Source: Meandrina meandrites
Lineage: Eukaryota > Cnidaria > Anthozoa > Scleractinia > Meandrinidae
Length of the DNA: 64,000 nt
Direction: 5' to 3'
Assembly: GCA_963693305.1 (NCBI GenBank)
Contig: OY855906.1
Span: 26,303,289-26,367,288 of the forward strand
Of this stretch, positions 47,765-58,815 are shown piece by piece. The position numbers and the translations under genes are program-made. The notes under the pieces are model-generated. The model searched no databases and was not told the origin of the DNA. It saw only the letters and a program-made list of their open reading frames with translations. Positions within the stretch are counted from its first letter, which is position 1. The number at the start of each line of letters is the position of its first letter.

Positions 47765-48590
47765 AAAGTTTCAGTTTCTATCTAAATTTTTTTATTTTTT
47801 TGCCCTTTCTGATGATGACCGATGATACGCCACCACGTAGGTCAAGGCTAAATTTCACACCTCAACCACAAACAAGTGTCGGTTTGCAAATGAAATTTTA
47901 AACTTTTGCCCTTTCCGATGAAATGACACCACGTAGACGAAGAGTACTTTTCACTCTAAGACCCCCAAAAAGTGTCAGTTTCTAACTGAAAATTTACATT
48001 TTTCCCATAATGATGAAATGCCACAACAATATCAAACCTTATTTTTACGCCACAGCCACAAAATAGTGTTAGCTTGTAAGTGAAATTTTACATTATTTTT
48101 CGGTCTTTTCGATAAACTCCGACCACGAAGATTAAACCAAACTTACACTGCCGCCGAAAAACAAAATACTGTCAGTTTGCAACTGAAAATTTACCTTTCT
48201 CCCTTATCTCTCTCCGATGAACTGCGACCAGGTAGATTAAGCCTAATTTTCACTCCAGAACCACATAAAAGTGTGTTTGCAACAAAAAATTTACATTTTT
48301 GCCCTTTTCGATGAAATGCCACAACATAGAGAAGCTTATTTTTCACTCCAGAACCACAAACAAATGTCAGTTTGGGTCTGGAAATTAGTTTTTTTCCGTT
48401 TCCGACGAAATGCCACAACGTAGATCAAGCATATTTTCACTCCAGAACCACAGTGTCAGTTTGTAACTACATATTTACTTTTTTGCCCTTTCCGATGAAA
48501 TGCCACCACGTAGATAAAAGCTAATTTTCACACCACAACCACACAAAAGTCTCATTTTGTAACTGAAACTTTAGAATTTTCAGAGGGGGA
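47765..48590. repeat. Satellite of about 100 bp, eight diverged copies
   Basis: Units contain GCCCTTTCCGATGAAATGCC, then CACGTAGATCAAGC, then TTTTCACTCCAGAACCACA and AGTGTCAGTTTGTAACTGAA. They start near 47802, 47908, 48002, 48099, 48198, 48301, 48396 and 48485. The same satellite occurs at 59800-60276 and 60560-60645. Confidence 0.9.
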
Positions 48591-48765
48591 CATGGGGGTT
48601 TGCGGTGTTGCGGTGTTGCTAATTTTATTATGCGGTGTTGCGGTGAATAAAATCCAACCTTGCGGTGTTGCGGTGATCTCAAACCCTGCAGTGTGCGATG
48701 TTTGTGTTTTCAAACCTACGGTGTGCGGTGAAACAAAATTATTTGCGGTGTTGTAGTTTCTTTTC
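48591..48765. repeat. TTGCGGTG motif cluster next to the satellite
   Basis: TTGCGGTGTTGCGGTGTTGC and relatives recur about ten times, separated by AT-rich gaps. A similar cluster adjoins the second satellite locus at 59690-59775. Confidence 0.85.
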
Positions 48766-48984
48766 TGACCCTTGTCAGAACTAAATTTAGCTTCTATATC
48801 TTCATTAATCTGTGCTCATTTATTAAAAGCAGGTACCATTGTGTTTAATTTGTAACAAAATACAGTTACATATTGTCCAGTTATTATTTAATATGATTTA
48901 GCACCCAATCCCAAGCCGTTTTCATTTATAATAATACACATGCAAAAATTTCGCCAAGCTCATTGGCTGAGAGCACGTCAATTA

Positions 48985-49060
48985 ATCCCAAACAGTGCAG
49001 AAAGTTGAAATTGAGTGCAAAAAGATGAAATTGAGTGCAGAAAGTTGAAATTAATTTGAT
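48985..49060. repeat. Short tandem repeat GTGCAGAAAGTTGAAATTGA
   Basis: Three near-identical units of about 26 bp. A related triple (ATGAGGAAATTCAGTGCA) lies at about 34540-34592. Confidence 0.7.
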
Positions 49061-49189
49061 TGACAGGAAAGCCGCGAAAGCGCGCCAGACAAAATGGCGG
49101 CCGCTGTCGGAGGGTTTGGAGAGAACAAAAACATCAATTAATACAAAGTTAGACCGATTTAACGAAAATTATCAGTGTATAAACTAATA

Positions 49190-49715
49190 TACTAGCGACT
49201 TAGCGCAAAACACAGTAAGGCTATAAGGGAGGGTAGTAAAAGTCGGCAACTCGACTCGAGTCGACTCGAGTCGTCACGACTCGTCAGGGTAAAAGTCGAC
49301 TCGACTTATTGGAAGTCTAGTCGCGAGAGACTTAGCGTAAAACACAGTAAGGTTATGAGGGAGGGTAGAAAAAGTCGGCGACTCGACTCCAGTCGACTCG
49401 AGTCGTTACGACTCGTCTCGCTAGAAGTCGACTCGACTTAGCGTAAAACACAGTAAGGCTATGTGGGGAGGAGAGTAAGCAAAAGTGGGCGACTCGACTC
49501 GAGTCGTCACGACCCGTCTCGCTAAAAGTGAACTCGACTTATTGGGTGTCTAGTCGCGAGGGACTTAGCGTAAAATGCAGTAAGGTTATGTGGAAGGGTA
49601 AGAAATGTCGGGGAATCGACTGGAGTCGACTCGAGTCGTCACGACTCGTATCGCAAAAAGTCGACTCGACTTATTGGAAGTCTATATGTAGTCGCGAGAG
49701 ACTTAGCGTAAAAAG
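49190..49715. repeat. Tandem array rich in ACTCGACTCGAGTCG
   Basis: GACTTAGCGTAAAACACAG recurs at about 49198, 49329, 49436, 49562 and 49700 (spacing 107-138 bp). Each unit carries clusters of self-complementary CGACTCGAGTCG and AGTCGTCACGACTCG. Related motifs recur at 56880-57450. Confidence 0.9.
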
Positions 49716-50660
49716 AAAACGTGCTGTGTGCCTATCAAAAATCTCTAATAACTTGACCATTTCTGACTCGATTTCCTTCCAATATGCATGTCAATATGGT
49801 CATGTAACGCCGTTAGTTGTTTGTGACACTTATAATGCCTCACGTACAAAACCAGAGTCACTGGTGTACCGAACGTGTTTTTTAACAAAACAAATTGGCC
49901 GGCTTCAGTCTTCGGGACACAGATGAGATAAAAATTGGTTAATATTTGAATTAGCTTACATCAAATACATTTTCTTTGAGTTTGATACTTTATTCTATGA
50001 TCAACGTTTTCAAAATCTCAAAACACTTCACTGTGCTGTTCGCGAATTTGGATCCCCCAACAATAGTGATCATACTTTACTTTCGTAGTCCTGGAGACGT
50101 AAACGAATAAAACAAAAGATGATTTAATGTCAATACGAATATTTCATGGACATTGAAAAGAGGAAATAGAGAAGGTACGCCCCGGTGTTTACCAAACACA
50201 GCATGCATGTCCAATGCAAAATTTGGTTTTTGTCAACATCCCGAAGCAACGTTTTCCAAACGAGAATCAAGTGTCATTTTTTTTGACCCGAGCCTAAAGT
50301 GCAGAACTAAATTTATAAAACAAGTTGGGCTAATAAGTCCCTAATGGTCAAGGTAGTTTATTAGAATAAATGTTCGATTGAGGGAATTTACAAAACCTGA
50401 AAAGATACAGGACAATAAGATTACTACTGGACTCTAATTACATGGTTTTCTTTTTGTTTTTGTAAACTTTACACAATAGATTTCCTCTCCCTCTAATTAG
50501 CTTTCGCTTTGCCGATAAAACAAAGAGCAATTTTCTTGACTTTTACAGCGTAAGAAGTGTTTTGTTTGTAGTATATAGGCTTTGTTAAAAGTTGTTAAGT
50601 TGAAATAGAAAGATTTTCACAAAAAGCGCAAGAGCGAGTTTTATTGCTTGTTTGTAAATT
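49716..50660. other. Intergenic, no gene recognised
   Basis: Short frames only; no recognisable domain. Confidence 0.5.
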
Positions 50661-51033
50661 AGGCCTGGTTTAAACGTCGCAGTTTACATGCGCCAAATAC
50701 AATACTAATTCGAGTACACTCGAATTTAAAAAATCGGCAATTGGTTTTAAACGTCGCAGTTAACTGTGTCACATTTAATTGCTGAGCTATTGCTGAGCGT
50801 TCTATTCCAAATATAAAAACCAAAAACATTTCCGTCGTGGGTCAGGTTGTCCACAATACGCAAAAATTTAGAGGGATTTCGAAAGCCGCTACTGAAACAA
50901 GATTTAAAATTTCATTGCTAACAGGATCCGTAGCTTAAGTTTTCCTTAAGCTTGTCAATGAATTATATAGTCGATTTTATAGTCATTTTCTGTAATAATT
51001 TAGAGGCCTGCAAAGTTGCATCGCTATTACATG

Positions 51034-51187
51034 AAGTTTTATACCATACCATAGAAAATACAGCCAATCAGAATACAGGAAAGCCGTTGTATATTCGACG
51101 GTATTCAACCCAACCTTCCCATCGTGCGCTGCGGGTTTATTCTCCACGAAATTTAGTCAGCGTATTTTCTATGGCATGGTATAAAAT
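51034..51187. mobile_element. MITE with TTTTATACCATACCATAG ends
   Basis: TTTTATACCATACCATAGAA at left and inverted TTCTATGGCATGGTATAAAA at right, differing at one base. The interior is about 105 bp and non-coding. Confidence 0.75.
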
Positions 51188-51215
51188 AGTTACACAACAC
51201 TTTCTCGTGGTATAC

Positions 51216-51289
51216 TTAACAATTAGACCCGTAGCCCGCAAGGGCTACGGGTCAATAGCCCATGAGGCGAAGCCGAATGGGCTATTGAC

Positions 51290-51323
<34 letters not shown>

Positions 51324-51458
51324 TAGTATCACCCAACTAGTCGGACAGTAATAAAGTTAGCAAATGCAAGTTGAAGAAAGATTTATTTGGGAATAAAACG
51401 AAAGAAAGCGTCACGAATTTGGCTACTCGATGACTATTACTAATAGTCCTCTAGTAGC

Positions 51459-51496
<38 letters not shown>

Positions 51497-51512
51497 GTTG
51501 GGTGATACTAAT
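51216..51512 (+). mobile_element. Hairpin-headed TIR element, copy 3
   Basis: TTAACAATTAGACCCG starts a hairpin whose arms pair over about 43 bp with a loop GAGGCGAAGCCGA; it closes with GGGTCTAATTGTTTTAGTAT near 51310-51329. The body 51324-51512 has inverted ends (TAGTATCACCCAACTAGT and ACTAGTTGGGTGATACTA) and matches the body of copy 1. Confidence 0.8.
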
Positions 51513-51553
51513 ATGGAATATCCCACTTGTCACTTAGCCTAGCTCACCACGAG

Positions 51554-51690
51554 TCTCTCGTAGCTCAGGTGGTTAGAGCGTGCAACCGGTACTCTGGGGA
51601 GGCCATGGGTTCGATTCCCGTCGGGGAGTTAGAATTTTTCTTTGTCCCATGCTCGTGTCATTGTTGAAAAAGATCATCTCCAAGTTTCAA
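51554..51690 (+). mobile_element. tRNA-derived SINE
   Basis: The tRNA-like head has box A (TAGCTCAGGTGG, 51561 on) and box B (GGTTCGATTCC, near 51608-51618). The acceptor stem is imperfect. The tail TTTTTCTTTGTCCCATGCTC marks a SINE family I recognise from corals. Confidence 0.7.
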
Positions 51691-53169
51691 GTAAGGAATG
51701 TGTTTGTAATATGAGCGAAGCGATCTCGATTTCACAAAACTAGGCGCGCACGGTCGTCTCGGGTAATTTTCCAGCAAGCGCGCAAGGTGGTATCGGGTAA
51801 AAAAAAATGGCCGTCGCATGTGATCGCAGGAAACATTTCTTCCTTGAAGTTAATAAATGGCTGAAGTGTGCCAAAAAATAAAATGATACCGAAAATGACA
51901 TGAAGAGTATTACAGGCATATTATCCAGGGGAGCCGAGTTTTAATCAGCGGCTGGACGTCGCCGTGTTGAAAACAGTGGAAATTGCTTGAATTGTACTAT
52001 GAAGATAAACATCCTAAACAAAGAAGCGTGAACATTGTCATGCAATTCAAGGTAATTCATTTCACACAGTGGCAATATTGCTTCCAAATTGTCAGCAAAG
52101 AGTGGGTTGACTAAGGATCAAAATTGGTTTATCGATTCTTTGAACGTGCCATATTTTGTTATTCGTAGACATTTTAGCCTTTTGGCGAGGAAACCGTTGT
52201 AAGCTCATTTTGAATGTAACAATTTCGCGTGTAGCCACCATAAATTAAAAGTTTACGCGCTCTGCCTGTATTTTGAAGTAATTTCTGGTAACTTATCACT
52301 CCTAACGATACTCAACGTATATCATAAATCAACTGATCTGAACTGATGATTTCCGCTAGTTTACATGGAATTCGACAGAGAGAGCGGTGTCACGCAACGG
52401 GGAAATTCCGGCGCAGTAGAAAATGTCACGACGTACGTGGCACAGTATAAAAATCGCCTAATTGTATAGTCCATGGACTTCAAAAACAGTGTCAGTCTTA
52501 TTCTTTGCATTAAAAGTGTGCAACTGGAGAAGTCATTGCTTTCCTCTGGCCGCCGAATGATTTCGGCACATGAACAGTTTGACGTTTGAATCAACCAGCC
52601 GAACTTAATTATTTGGGTCGACCCAAATAGGTATTAAGTTCGGGTCATGAAAAGTTCGACGTTTGAACCGGGCCTGAATGACCTCTCAGAAAAATACTCC
52701 AAGGGATTCAAAAAGGTCAAGTCTGTGTGTTGCGATTGGTAGATTTTGATTTATTTTGTTTTTGTTTATTCATTTTGTTATTCTAATTGCCGTAGTGATG
52801 ACTGGGTTTTGAACTTCCGTATTGCCCTGAATAGCGTTTTTTATATTCACAAAGCTTTCATTCTGTATTTCATAAATGGTATCAAAAAAATTGCAGCAAC
52901 GTAATTAGAGAAACTCTGTCAAACCAGCCGATTTAATTATAAAAGACGCTTTTCGCCGCCCCAAAATGTATATAAATATATCTTTTTTAGATTTCCGTAG
53001 GTACGCCGCTGCTGAGGTATTTAGAAATGCGTACAATAAAACAGTTAATAATAAAAAAAACAGTTAGTTAATCGTGCAACCAAACCGCAACGAAAAGAGA
53101 GCGGTTCAAAAGTTAGCGTGCACCACTTCCCAAATCACAAAGTGTCACAATTCTGATACAAAATCCGCT
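51691..53169. other. Mostly unassigned non-coding sequence
   Basis: Contains the right end of the 50661-52675 structure, including a perfect palindrome around TTTGGGTCGACCCAAA near 52613-52628. No gene recognised. Confidence 0.5.
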
Positions 53170-54290
53170 TTAAAATGTCTGGCACCACCAATTTGCAGAG
53201 TTTGTTTTGCCGCCGTGATTTTCTCACCCCGGGTTTTCACGAGAGGTGTTTACTTTGTTTTTGTTACAGAAACCTTAGTAAACCTCTCTTGTGAAAGCAC
53301 GGAATCAGTTTGCCGTGGCGTGAGTTCATTTTGTGTTCCGTGTTTTAATAGCAACCAGTCCTTTTTTTGTTCTTCTTTATTTTGTTTTTGCCTTAAGGTG
53401 GCTCGAAGGGGTTTAGGTATTCCTGTCTTTGGTAGTCTATTGCAGCTACAACAATAACGTTGAGGTTAAACTTTTAGTACAACTTTGTAAAGGTTTTACC
53501 AATGAACAAATTGCAGTTGCTATGACGTCAAAATTCGTTGCTATGGCAACGTCATATGAGGTCAAAGATACCTTAATTTTTACCGTTTGAGGCTAATAAC
53601 TTACAAACTAGACGGTGAAAGTTTCTGTTTTTCATATATGTTTGCCTACTGGGCAAAACAAACAATCTAACAATGTTTAAAAAAATTCTGTAGGTAGGGT
53701 TCAGAGCCACCTTAAATTAGTGAAAATATAACGTAGCTTCAAATCCTACCTACAGATTGTTTTAAAAATTTGCAAAAATTTTTCTTTTGTCAGTTGAATA
53801 AAAATATATAAAAAACAAGAACTTTCACCGAGTAGTTTTTGAGTTATCAGCCTCGAAAGGTCCAAATTAGGGTATCTTTGAGCTCATATGACGTTGCCAT
53901 GGCAACAATTTTTGACGTCACAATGACATCAATTTGTACATTGGTAAAACTTGTACAAGTTTGTACTAAAAGATTTTCTTAAAAATTATTGATATAGCTG
54001 CAATAGAACAGCTAAAACGGGCATGTGTAATTCTGACTTGACTGTTATGAGCCACCTTAAGCTGTTTTTTTTATTATTATTATTTTTATTTTTTTGCCCT
54101 GACTGTTTTGTAGTAAATCAAAACAAGCTCAAGGTCCTTTTTACATTGAAGAACTCATAGAGGTGTATTAATCAGTGTACAGTAAACGCTGTAAATAGTT
54201 TTACTAACATTTGTTGTGTGCGCCTACGTGCGTACGCGAGGAACCCAATAAATTGCAGTCGTCAATTTCAGTTTAAAGAGGCTACGTCAC
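53170..54290 (+). repeat. Dispersed repeat copy interrupted by an inverted dimer
   Basis: The parts 53170-53391 and 54062-54290 together match the complement of 36225-36580. The frame at 53074-53457 runs across the repeat/insertion junction and is not a gene. Confidence 0.75.
53395..54057. mobile_element. Inverted-dimer MITE with TTAA duplication
   Basis: TTAA (53393-53396, overlapping the end) then GGTGGCTC at left; GAGCCACC then TTAA (about 54057-54060) at right. An internal GAGCCACCTTAA occurs near 53707-53718. The left half (about 325 bp) and the complement of the right half (about 340 bp) are the same sequence, diverged, including GTTGCTATGGCAACGTCATA and CTGTAGGTAGG. The structure is thus two copies of one element, inverted to each other. 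Exact base of the ends is uncertain by 1-2 bp. Confidence 0.8.
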
Positions 54291-55155
54291 GGGGATTTCG
54301 CAGATTTTTGGTCTAAATTGTTCTGAAATAAGTGGTAGGGAACTTGATCCATGAAAAACATTATCTTTGAACATCTAAAGGAAGCCACGACCTCAATTTG
54401 CGGATAGAAATCAAACTAAAGCTATAAATATTGATTTTTTTGCATGACGACGCTTGGAAACAACTCGAAAAGTTGAGCCTTAATTATTCAAGTTGCAATT
54501 CATGTCCATCTATGCCATCCGCAGCACGTTTTTTTTCTAGCAACCTGGTGGCCAGAATATTATTTTCCCTTCTAAATGCTCTGCAGGATATTTTTTTCCC
54601 TCCTCATTTTTCTGCAGGTTTTCTTTCCTCAAAAAAGTGTCATATATGAGTTTACATTTACAGAATGTATTTACATTTGCACTGTGGTTATTGCAGTAAT
54701 AGTTCTAATATGGAGCTGTAAAGCCTTAAAATGTTGTAAGTTATACAAAATTATTCTTGTATAGCTACATGTTTTCAAAAAGTCATTCTTTAGACTCACT
54801 TAATATTACGACATAATAATATTCTCATATCATAAAGTGATCCTCCACAGGTAGATTTGACAATGGTTAGATTCTTTTTTAATTAAATAGCCCAAAATCG
54901 CAAAAAGCAGTTCAGAAATGGTCCTAGCATGGTAATTACTGCTAGAATCATAAGCCAAGATTAAAAAGAGGACTAAAATCTCCAAAACAAATGTGAAAGC
55001 AGAATTGAAATTAGTTGATCATGGTCTTTTTTGAAAAATAGCCCTTACAATTATTCTCAGCCTTTTTTCATTCCACTTCTAAACATGGTTAATGCTGCTT
55101 GAAATAAATAGAAAAATTTACCGTTATTACTGCTTGTGATAAGCTAACGAGTTCA
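54291..55155. other. Intergenic, no gene recognised
   Basis: Short frames lack domains. Confidence 0.5.
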
Positions 55156-55159
55156 ACTT

Positions 55160-55465
55160 CATTACGAGCCTGAGTGGGCCAGAAATCCCTAATCCCAATA
55201 AAAAGGCTAGCCGTAAGCTACCTAAAAAACTGTAGGCTACCTGCAGTGCTGACTAGTCTAGCCAATATGTAATTTAGGCTAACCGTAATGGCTTGCATTA
55301 TTCCTATTATTCCTATGACTCACGAGCCTTGTGAACCGTGCAAGCCAGAAATCCTTTATTCCACTATAAGGGCTAACCGCAAGCTACCTAACGTCTACCT
55401 AAGCTAATAACGTAGGCTAACCAGAGTGTAATATAGGCTAACCGAAGTGGCTCGCTGGCTCGCAG
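55160..55465. repeat. Two diverged tandem units of about 160 bp
   Basis: ACGAGCCTGAGTGGGCCAGAAATCC and GCCGTAAGCTACCTAA in the first unit correspond to ACGAGCCTTGTGAACC, CCAGAAATCC and ACCGCAAGCTACCTAA in the second. GGCTAACC-type motifs recur throughout. Confidence 0.7.
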
Positions 55466-56535
55466 ATTATCGTCACTATCCGGACCCTAAGCTAACAATG
55501 CATTGCACATTCTAAAGCATCTCTAAATCCAGAGTTTAAAGGGAGCAAGGGAAGAATGGTTGCAGTTGTTCTGGGATTTTGTTACGGCCCCCTGGAATGA
55601 TGAAATAGCTTAGCAACAGTGCAAGAAATTTCTTGCAACAGTGCAAAGAAATTTTTTTCTATTTCATTTGTGCTGCATGGGTTTTTTTTTCTTCCGATAA
55701 GCGCTAGCGCGTCATTTTTAAGAACAAGGGATATTCTTATAAAATATATTGTTATAAAAAAGAGTGTACTTTCCATTCAATCGCTCACTTAATGATAGTA
55801 TTATGTGCGAAAATGTCACACCCAATCATCTGGTCACAACTTAAATTCCCGAAAACGCAACCACGATAATCAAAATTTCATGTTGAGAGCGTGGTAGGTA
55901 CGTTTTTTTTTTCTCTCAGAAACACAGTAAGTCAACATCCGCAACAAATAATAAGAAACGTTTATAGAAGTTCCATGTAAATAAACCGACGCGTTCAAAC
56001 AAAAGAAAGTTGTGAAAAGATCTCACCTATTAATGATAGACAAACATTTACTCGGCGAGCGTGTGCGGCACTTTTTAGTCTCGATCTTCTAATTTCATAT
56101 ATTATCTTTACAATGTTCATTTCTGTGAGGACAACGACGCGATGGAACGCAGTAACTGACCGAAAGACTAGGAAAAGATTTTAGATTAACTTACGGGCTG
56201 GTTGTTGCCTGTGTTCAGATGAGATAAACAAACAAAAGCTATAGGTTATTGAACAATGAAAAAGTTTGACAAAGGATCCTGCTATAAATGATAAAGAAGC
56301 CGAAAATTTGTTGAAAGGAAGTGCAACTATTGGAATAAAGAATTAGTGATGAGAAGAAGATTCTTTTACAAAGAACACGAGAATGGCCACCCTAAGGTAT
56401 ACCGCGAAGAAACATGACTTCTTTCGAAGAAAGAAGTGTGCAATCGAAGGAGAAAATGGTTTAAAGCGTTAACGCGTTTTTCCCTCTCAGCGGTAATATT
56501 TTTGGTTGATACCTTGAGTTTGAGTCTAAAGAATG
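55466..56535. other. Intergenic, no gene recognised
   Basis: AT-rich; no recognisable coding domain or element ends. Confidence 0.5.
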
Positions 56536-56540
56536 AAAAC

Positions 56541-56745
56541 GAATATTCCACGTTTCACTCTAAAGTATCAGACCGAATATTCCTCGTTTCGTTCAGAGAA
56601 TCCGACCGAATATTCCACGCTTCGCTCTAAAGTATCACACCTAACATAATGCGTTTCGTTCAAAGAATCAGTCCGAATATTCCGCGCTTCGATCTGTAGG
56701 ATCAGACCGAATCACCGAGCAGTCCGCGTTTCGCCAAAAAGTACC
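56541..56745. repeat. 33-34-bp minisatellite, about six copies
   Basis: GACCGAATATTCCACG(T/C)TTC and relatives at about 56541, 56575, 56608, 56642, 56675 and 56709. Confidence 0.9.
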
Positions 56746-56756
56746 ATTTCCCAGCA

Positions 56757-57215
56757 CACGTTTCACGAACGAAAAATAGATAGTATGGCTTGTATCATAC
56801 CTGGGTTTGCTTGCCGACTTTTGTGCTTTACATTATATTCATGCATGGTTTTCCTGTTTGATCTTGGTGTTTGTAGTTCTTTTGCGACTCGTGTCGAGTC
56901 GTGACGAGTCGCCATAAACGTATCATTTGCCTGCACACGTTTATAGAACGAGTAATACATAGTATGGCTTGTATCATGCCTGGGTGTGCTCACCTGTTTT
57001 TGAGCTTTCCATTCATTCCACGTTTCGCCAAAAAAGTATTATTTGTCTGCACACGTTTATATAACGAGTAATACATAGTATGGCTTGTATCATGCCTGGG
57101 TGTGCTCACCCGTTTTTGTGCTTCGCATTCATGAAGTAGTTTCCTGTTTGGTCTTCGTGTTTCTAGTTCTTTTGCGACTCTTGTTGAGTTGTGGCCAGTG
57201 GTGAACATTTTGCTA
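56757..57215. repeat. Tandem units of about 120-180 bp with GAGTCG motifs
   Basis: GCACACGTTTATA then ACGAGTAATACATAGTATGG and CTTGTATCATGCCTGGGTG repeat three times (starts near 56756, 56933 and 57050). TTTTGCGACTC(G/T)TGT(C/T)GAG closes the first and third units. Confidence 0.85.
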
Positions 57216-57224
57216 TCCTCCCAC

Positions 57225-57450
57225 GGGCTTTGATTACGAATCGACTTTCATTGAGTCGAGTCGACACGTGTTGGAACGAGTCGTGACGACTCGGTCGAGT
57301 CGTGACGAGTCGTCAACATTTTATTGCCTCCGACATCCATCAGTTTTACTTCCGGTAAGCGTTTCAACTTTGGATTTCCCCTTCCGGCAAGATTTGCGAC
57401 TAGACTTCCACAAAGTCGAGTCGTCAGTACTTATAGACGACCCGAGTCGA
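57225..57450. repeat. GTCGAGTCG-rich block
   Basis: Clusters such as GAGTCGTGACGACTCGGTCG resemble the array at 49190-49715. Non-coding. Confidence 0.75.
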
Positions 57451-58395
57451 TGCGGGTGTATTGGACATGGATGTTTTTGAGTCATCCGAAAGTTTTAGCT
57501 ATCCTGATGGATCTTGTCGAAAGTTCGAGGACACTGAGAGACCATATTTTCACTAGAAAATTTTAGGGGAAGTTTTTCGTCATACGTGTGCCTATCGAAA
57601 TTTCGCGAAAATACTAGGCAATATAAATGTTTATCCGAATATTATAGGCGTTAAACCTATTCATCCGAAAACGTTAGGGGGTGTAAATTATACGACCGAT
57701 CAAGGGATTGTTGTTGGCGTAGGAATCTTTTTACGGTCAAAACCGAATAATTTGATCGTTTTAGATGCTCTGACCACAAAAATAACTTCTCCAATAATCT
57801 GATAAGTAGGCTAATGCCGAGCTTAATCACCTCAATTGCCTTTATCTTTCATTAGGTTCACGTACATTCCTGATTACCTCTAATGCTCACCGAAACTTTT
57901 AGCAGCTTTTGGAATAATTAAGCCAAACGATAATTTTAGAGAACAAACAAAACCGTCCGAAAATTATGGGACATGATAAAAGTGAGCACATCAATTCCGA
58001 AAATTCTAGGGAAACTTTATGGTTTTCCGAAAAAATTTGAGAAGTCTAGAGCGTCGCTGGGAAAAATTTCGAAATTCTTAGGCGACCTTCCATCCGAACA
58101 GATATTTTACCGAAATAGGGTGCCCCTGACCAATCGAGGATTTTCTTTCGCGACAGCTCGTAAAGAAGGAAGATTACAAGCCTGAATTGAGTCGCACATT
58201 TCTGCTCATTCCCATGTAACTGAATGAGGATAAAAGCACCTGATAATGCATGACAGAGAGCTTTAAAATTCCGTAGCAGTATTTGGATTTACAAAGCTTG
58301 GCAACTCCGTAATGTTTTAACAACGATTCACAAAGGTAAGCGACCGAACACATCTTGTTTGTCATCCACTTGCAGAGAAATTTTTGTATGTGTAT
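57451..58395. other. Intergenic with weak CCGAAAATTNTAGG motifs
   Basis: Loosely repeated CCGAAA(A/G)TT(A/T)TAGG-like motifs between about 57480 and 58150. No gene. Confidence 0.45.
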
Positions 58396-58401
58396 TATTA
58401 A

Positions 58402-58577
58402 CAAGTAATCACATGATTTTTCTCGTGCAATTTGGGATAAATCAGCACTCGTAAATTTTTCAAAGACTACAAATTGCACTCGCCCTACGGGCTCGTGCAA
58501 TTTGGTTAGCCTTTGAAAAATTCACTCGTGCTGATTTATCCCAAATTGCACTCGAAATCATGTGATTACCTATACTA
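58402..58577. mobile_element. Hairpin element, arms of about 78 bp
   Basis: AAGTAATCACATGATTT and GGGATAAATCAGCAC in the left arm pair with GTGCTGATTTATCCC and AAATCATGTGATTAC in the right arm. The loop is CCCTACGGGCT. Flanks are TTAACAAG at left and TATACTAA at right, similar to but distinct from the TTAACAAT hairpin elements. Confidence 0.75.
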
Positions 58578-58627
58578 AGTAACTTGACCTCCGCCACCCG
58601 GATCGGCCGGCTTCAGTAAACGAGAAG

Positions 58628-58810
58628 ATGAGCGAGGCTACATATACAAATCATGAAGATGTTAGGACTCAGTGTGTAGTCGATTGTGTAGTTTTCTTTT
58701 ACAAGGAAGGAAAGGTGGGGAAAATTATCGTAGTAAGAGCAAGTTCGGATGTCACGTCAACAGGGAGGAAAAAACTGAAAAAACTTTCCAAACCAAGAGA
58801 ACGCATTTGG
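58628..58810 (+). CDS. Possible first coding exon, unidentified
   Basis: An ATG-initiated frame MSEATYTNHEDVRTQCVVDC continues to KPRERIW and meets GTAAGT, a consensus splice donor, at about 58810. The composition (mixed, hydrophilic, basic end) is less biased than the surrounding AT-rich frames. No domain is recognised and no second exon can be identified downstream, so this may be chance or a remnant. Confidence 0.25.
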
Positions 58811-58815
58811 TAAGT

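Larger units (their letters stand above)
50661..52675. mobile_element. Possible 2.0-kb TIR element with nested insertions
   Basis: AGGCCTGGTTTAAACGTCG at 50661-50679 has an inverted counterpart CGACGTTTGAACCGGGCCT at 52657-52675. Each end has a second, inner copy of the AAACGTC motif (about 50747 and 52580). Between them lie a MITE (51034-51187), a hairpin-headed element (51216-51512) and a tRNA-like SINE. No transposase was recognised. The two ends may alternatively belong to separate short elements. Confidence 0.5.

Noticed and set aside
47765..48590. CRISPR-like array (repeats with spacers)
   Set aside because: Units of ~100 bp diverge along their whole length and have no constant repeat/unique spacer pattern; the genome is eukaryotic.
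53074..53457. 127-codon plus-strand frame
   Set aside because: Spans the boundary between a dispersed repeat and an inserted MITE; no domain.
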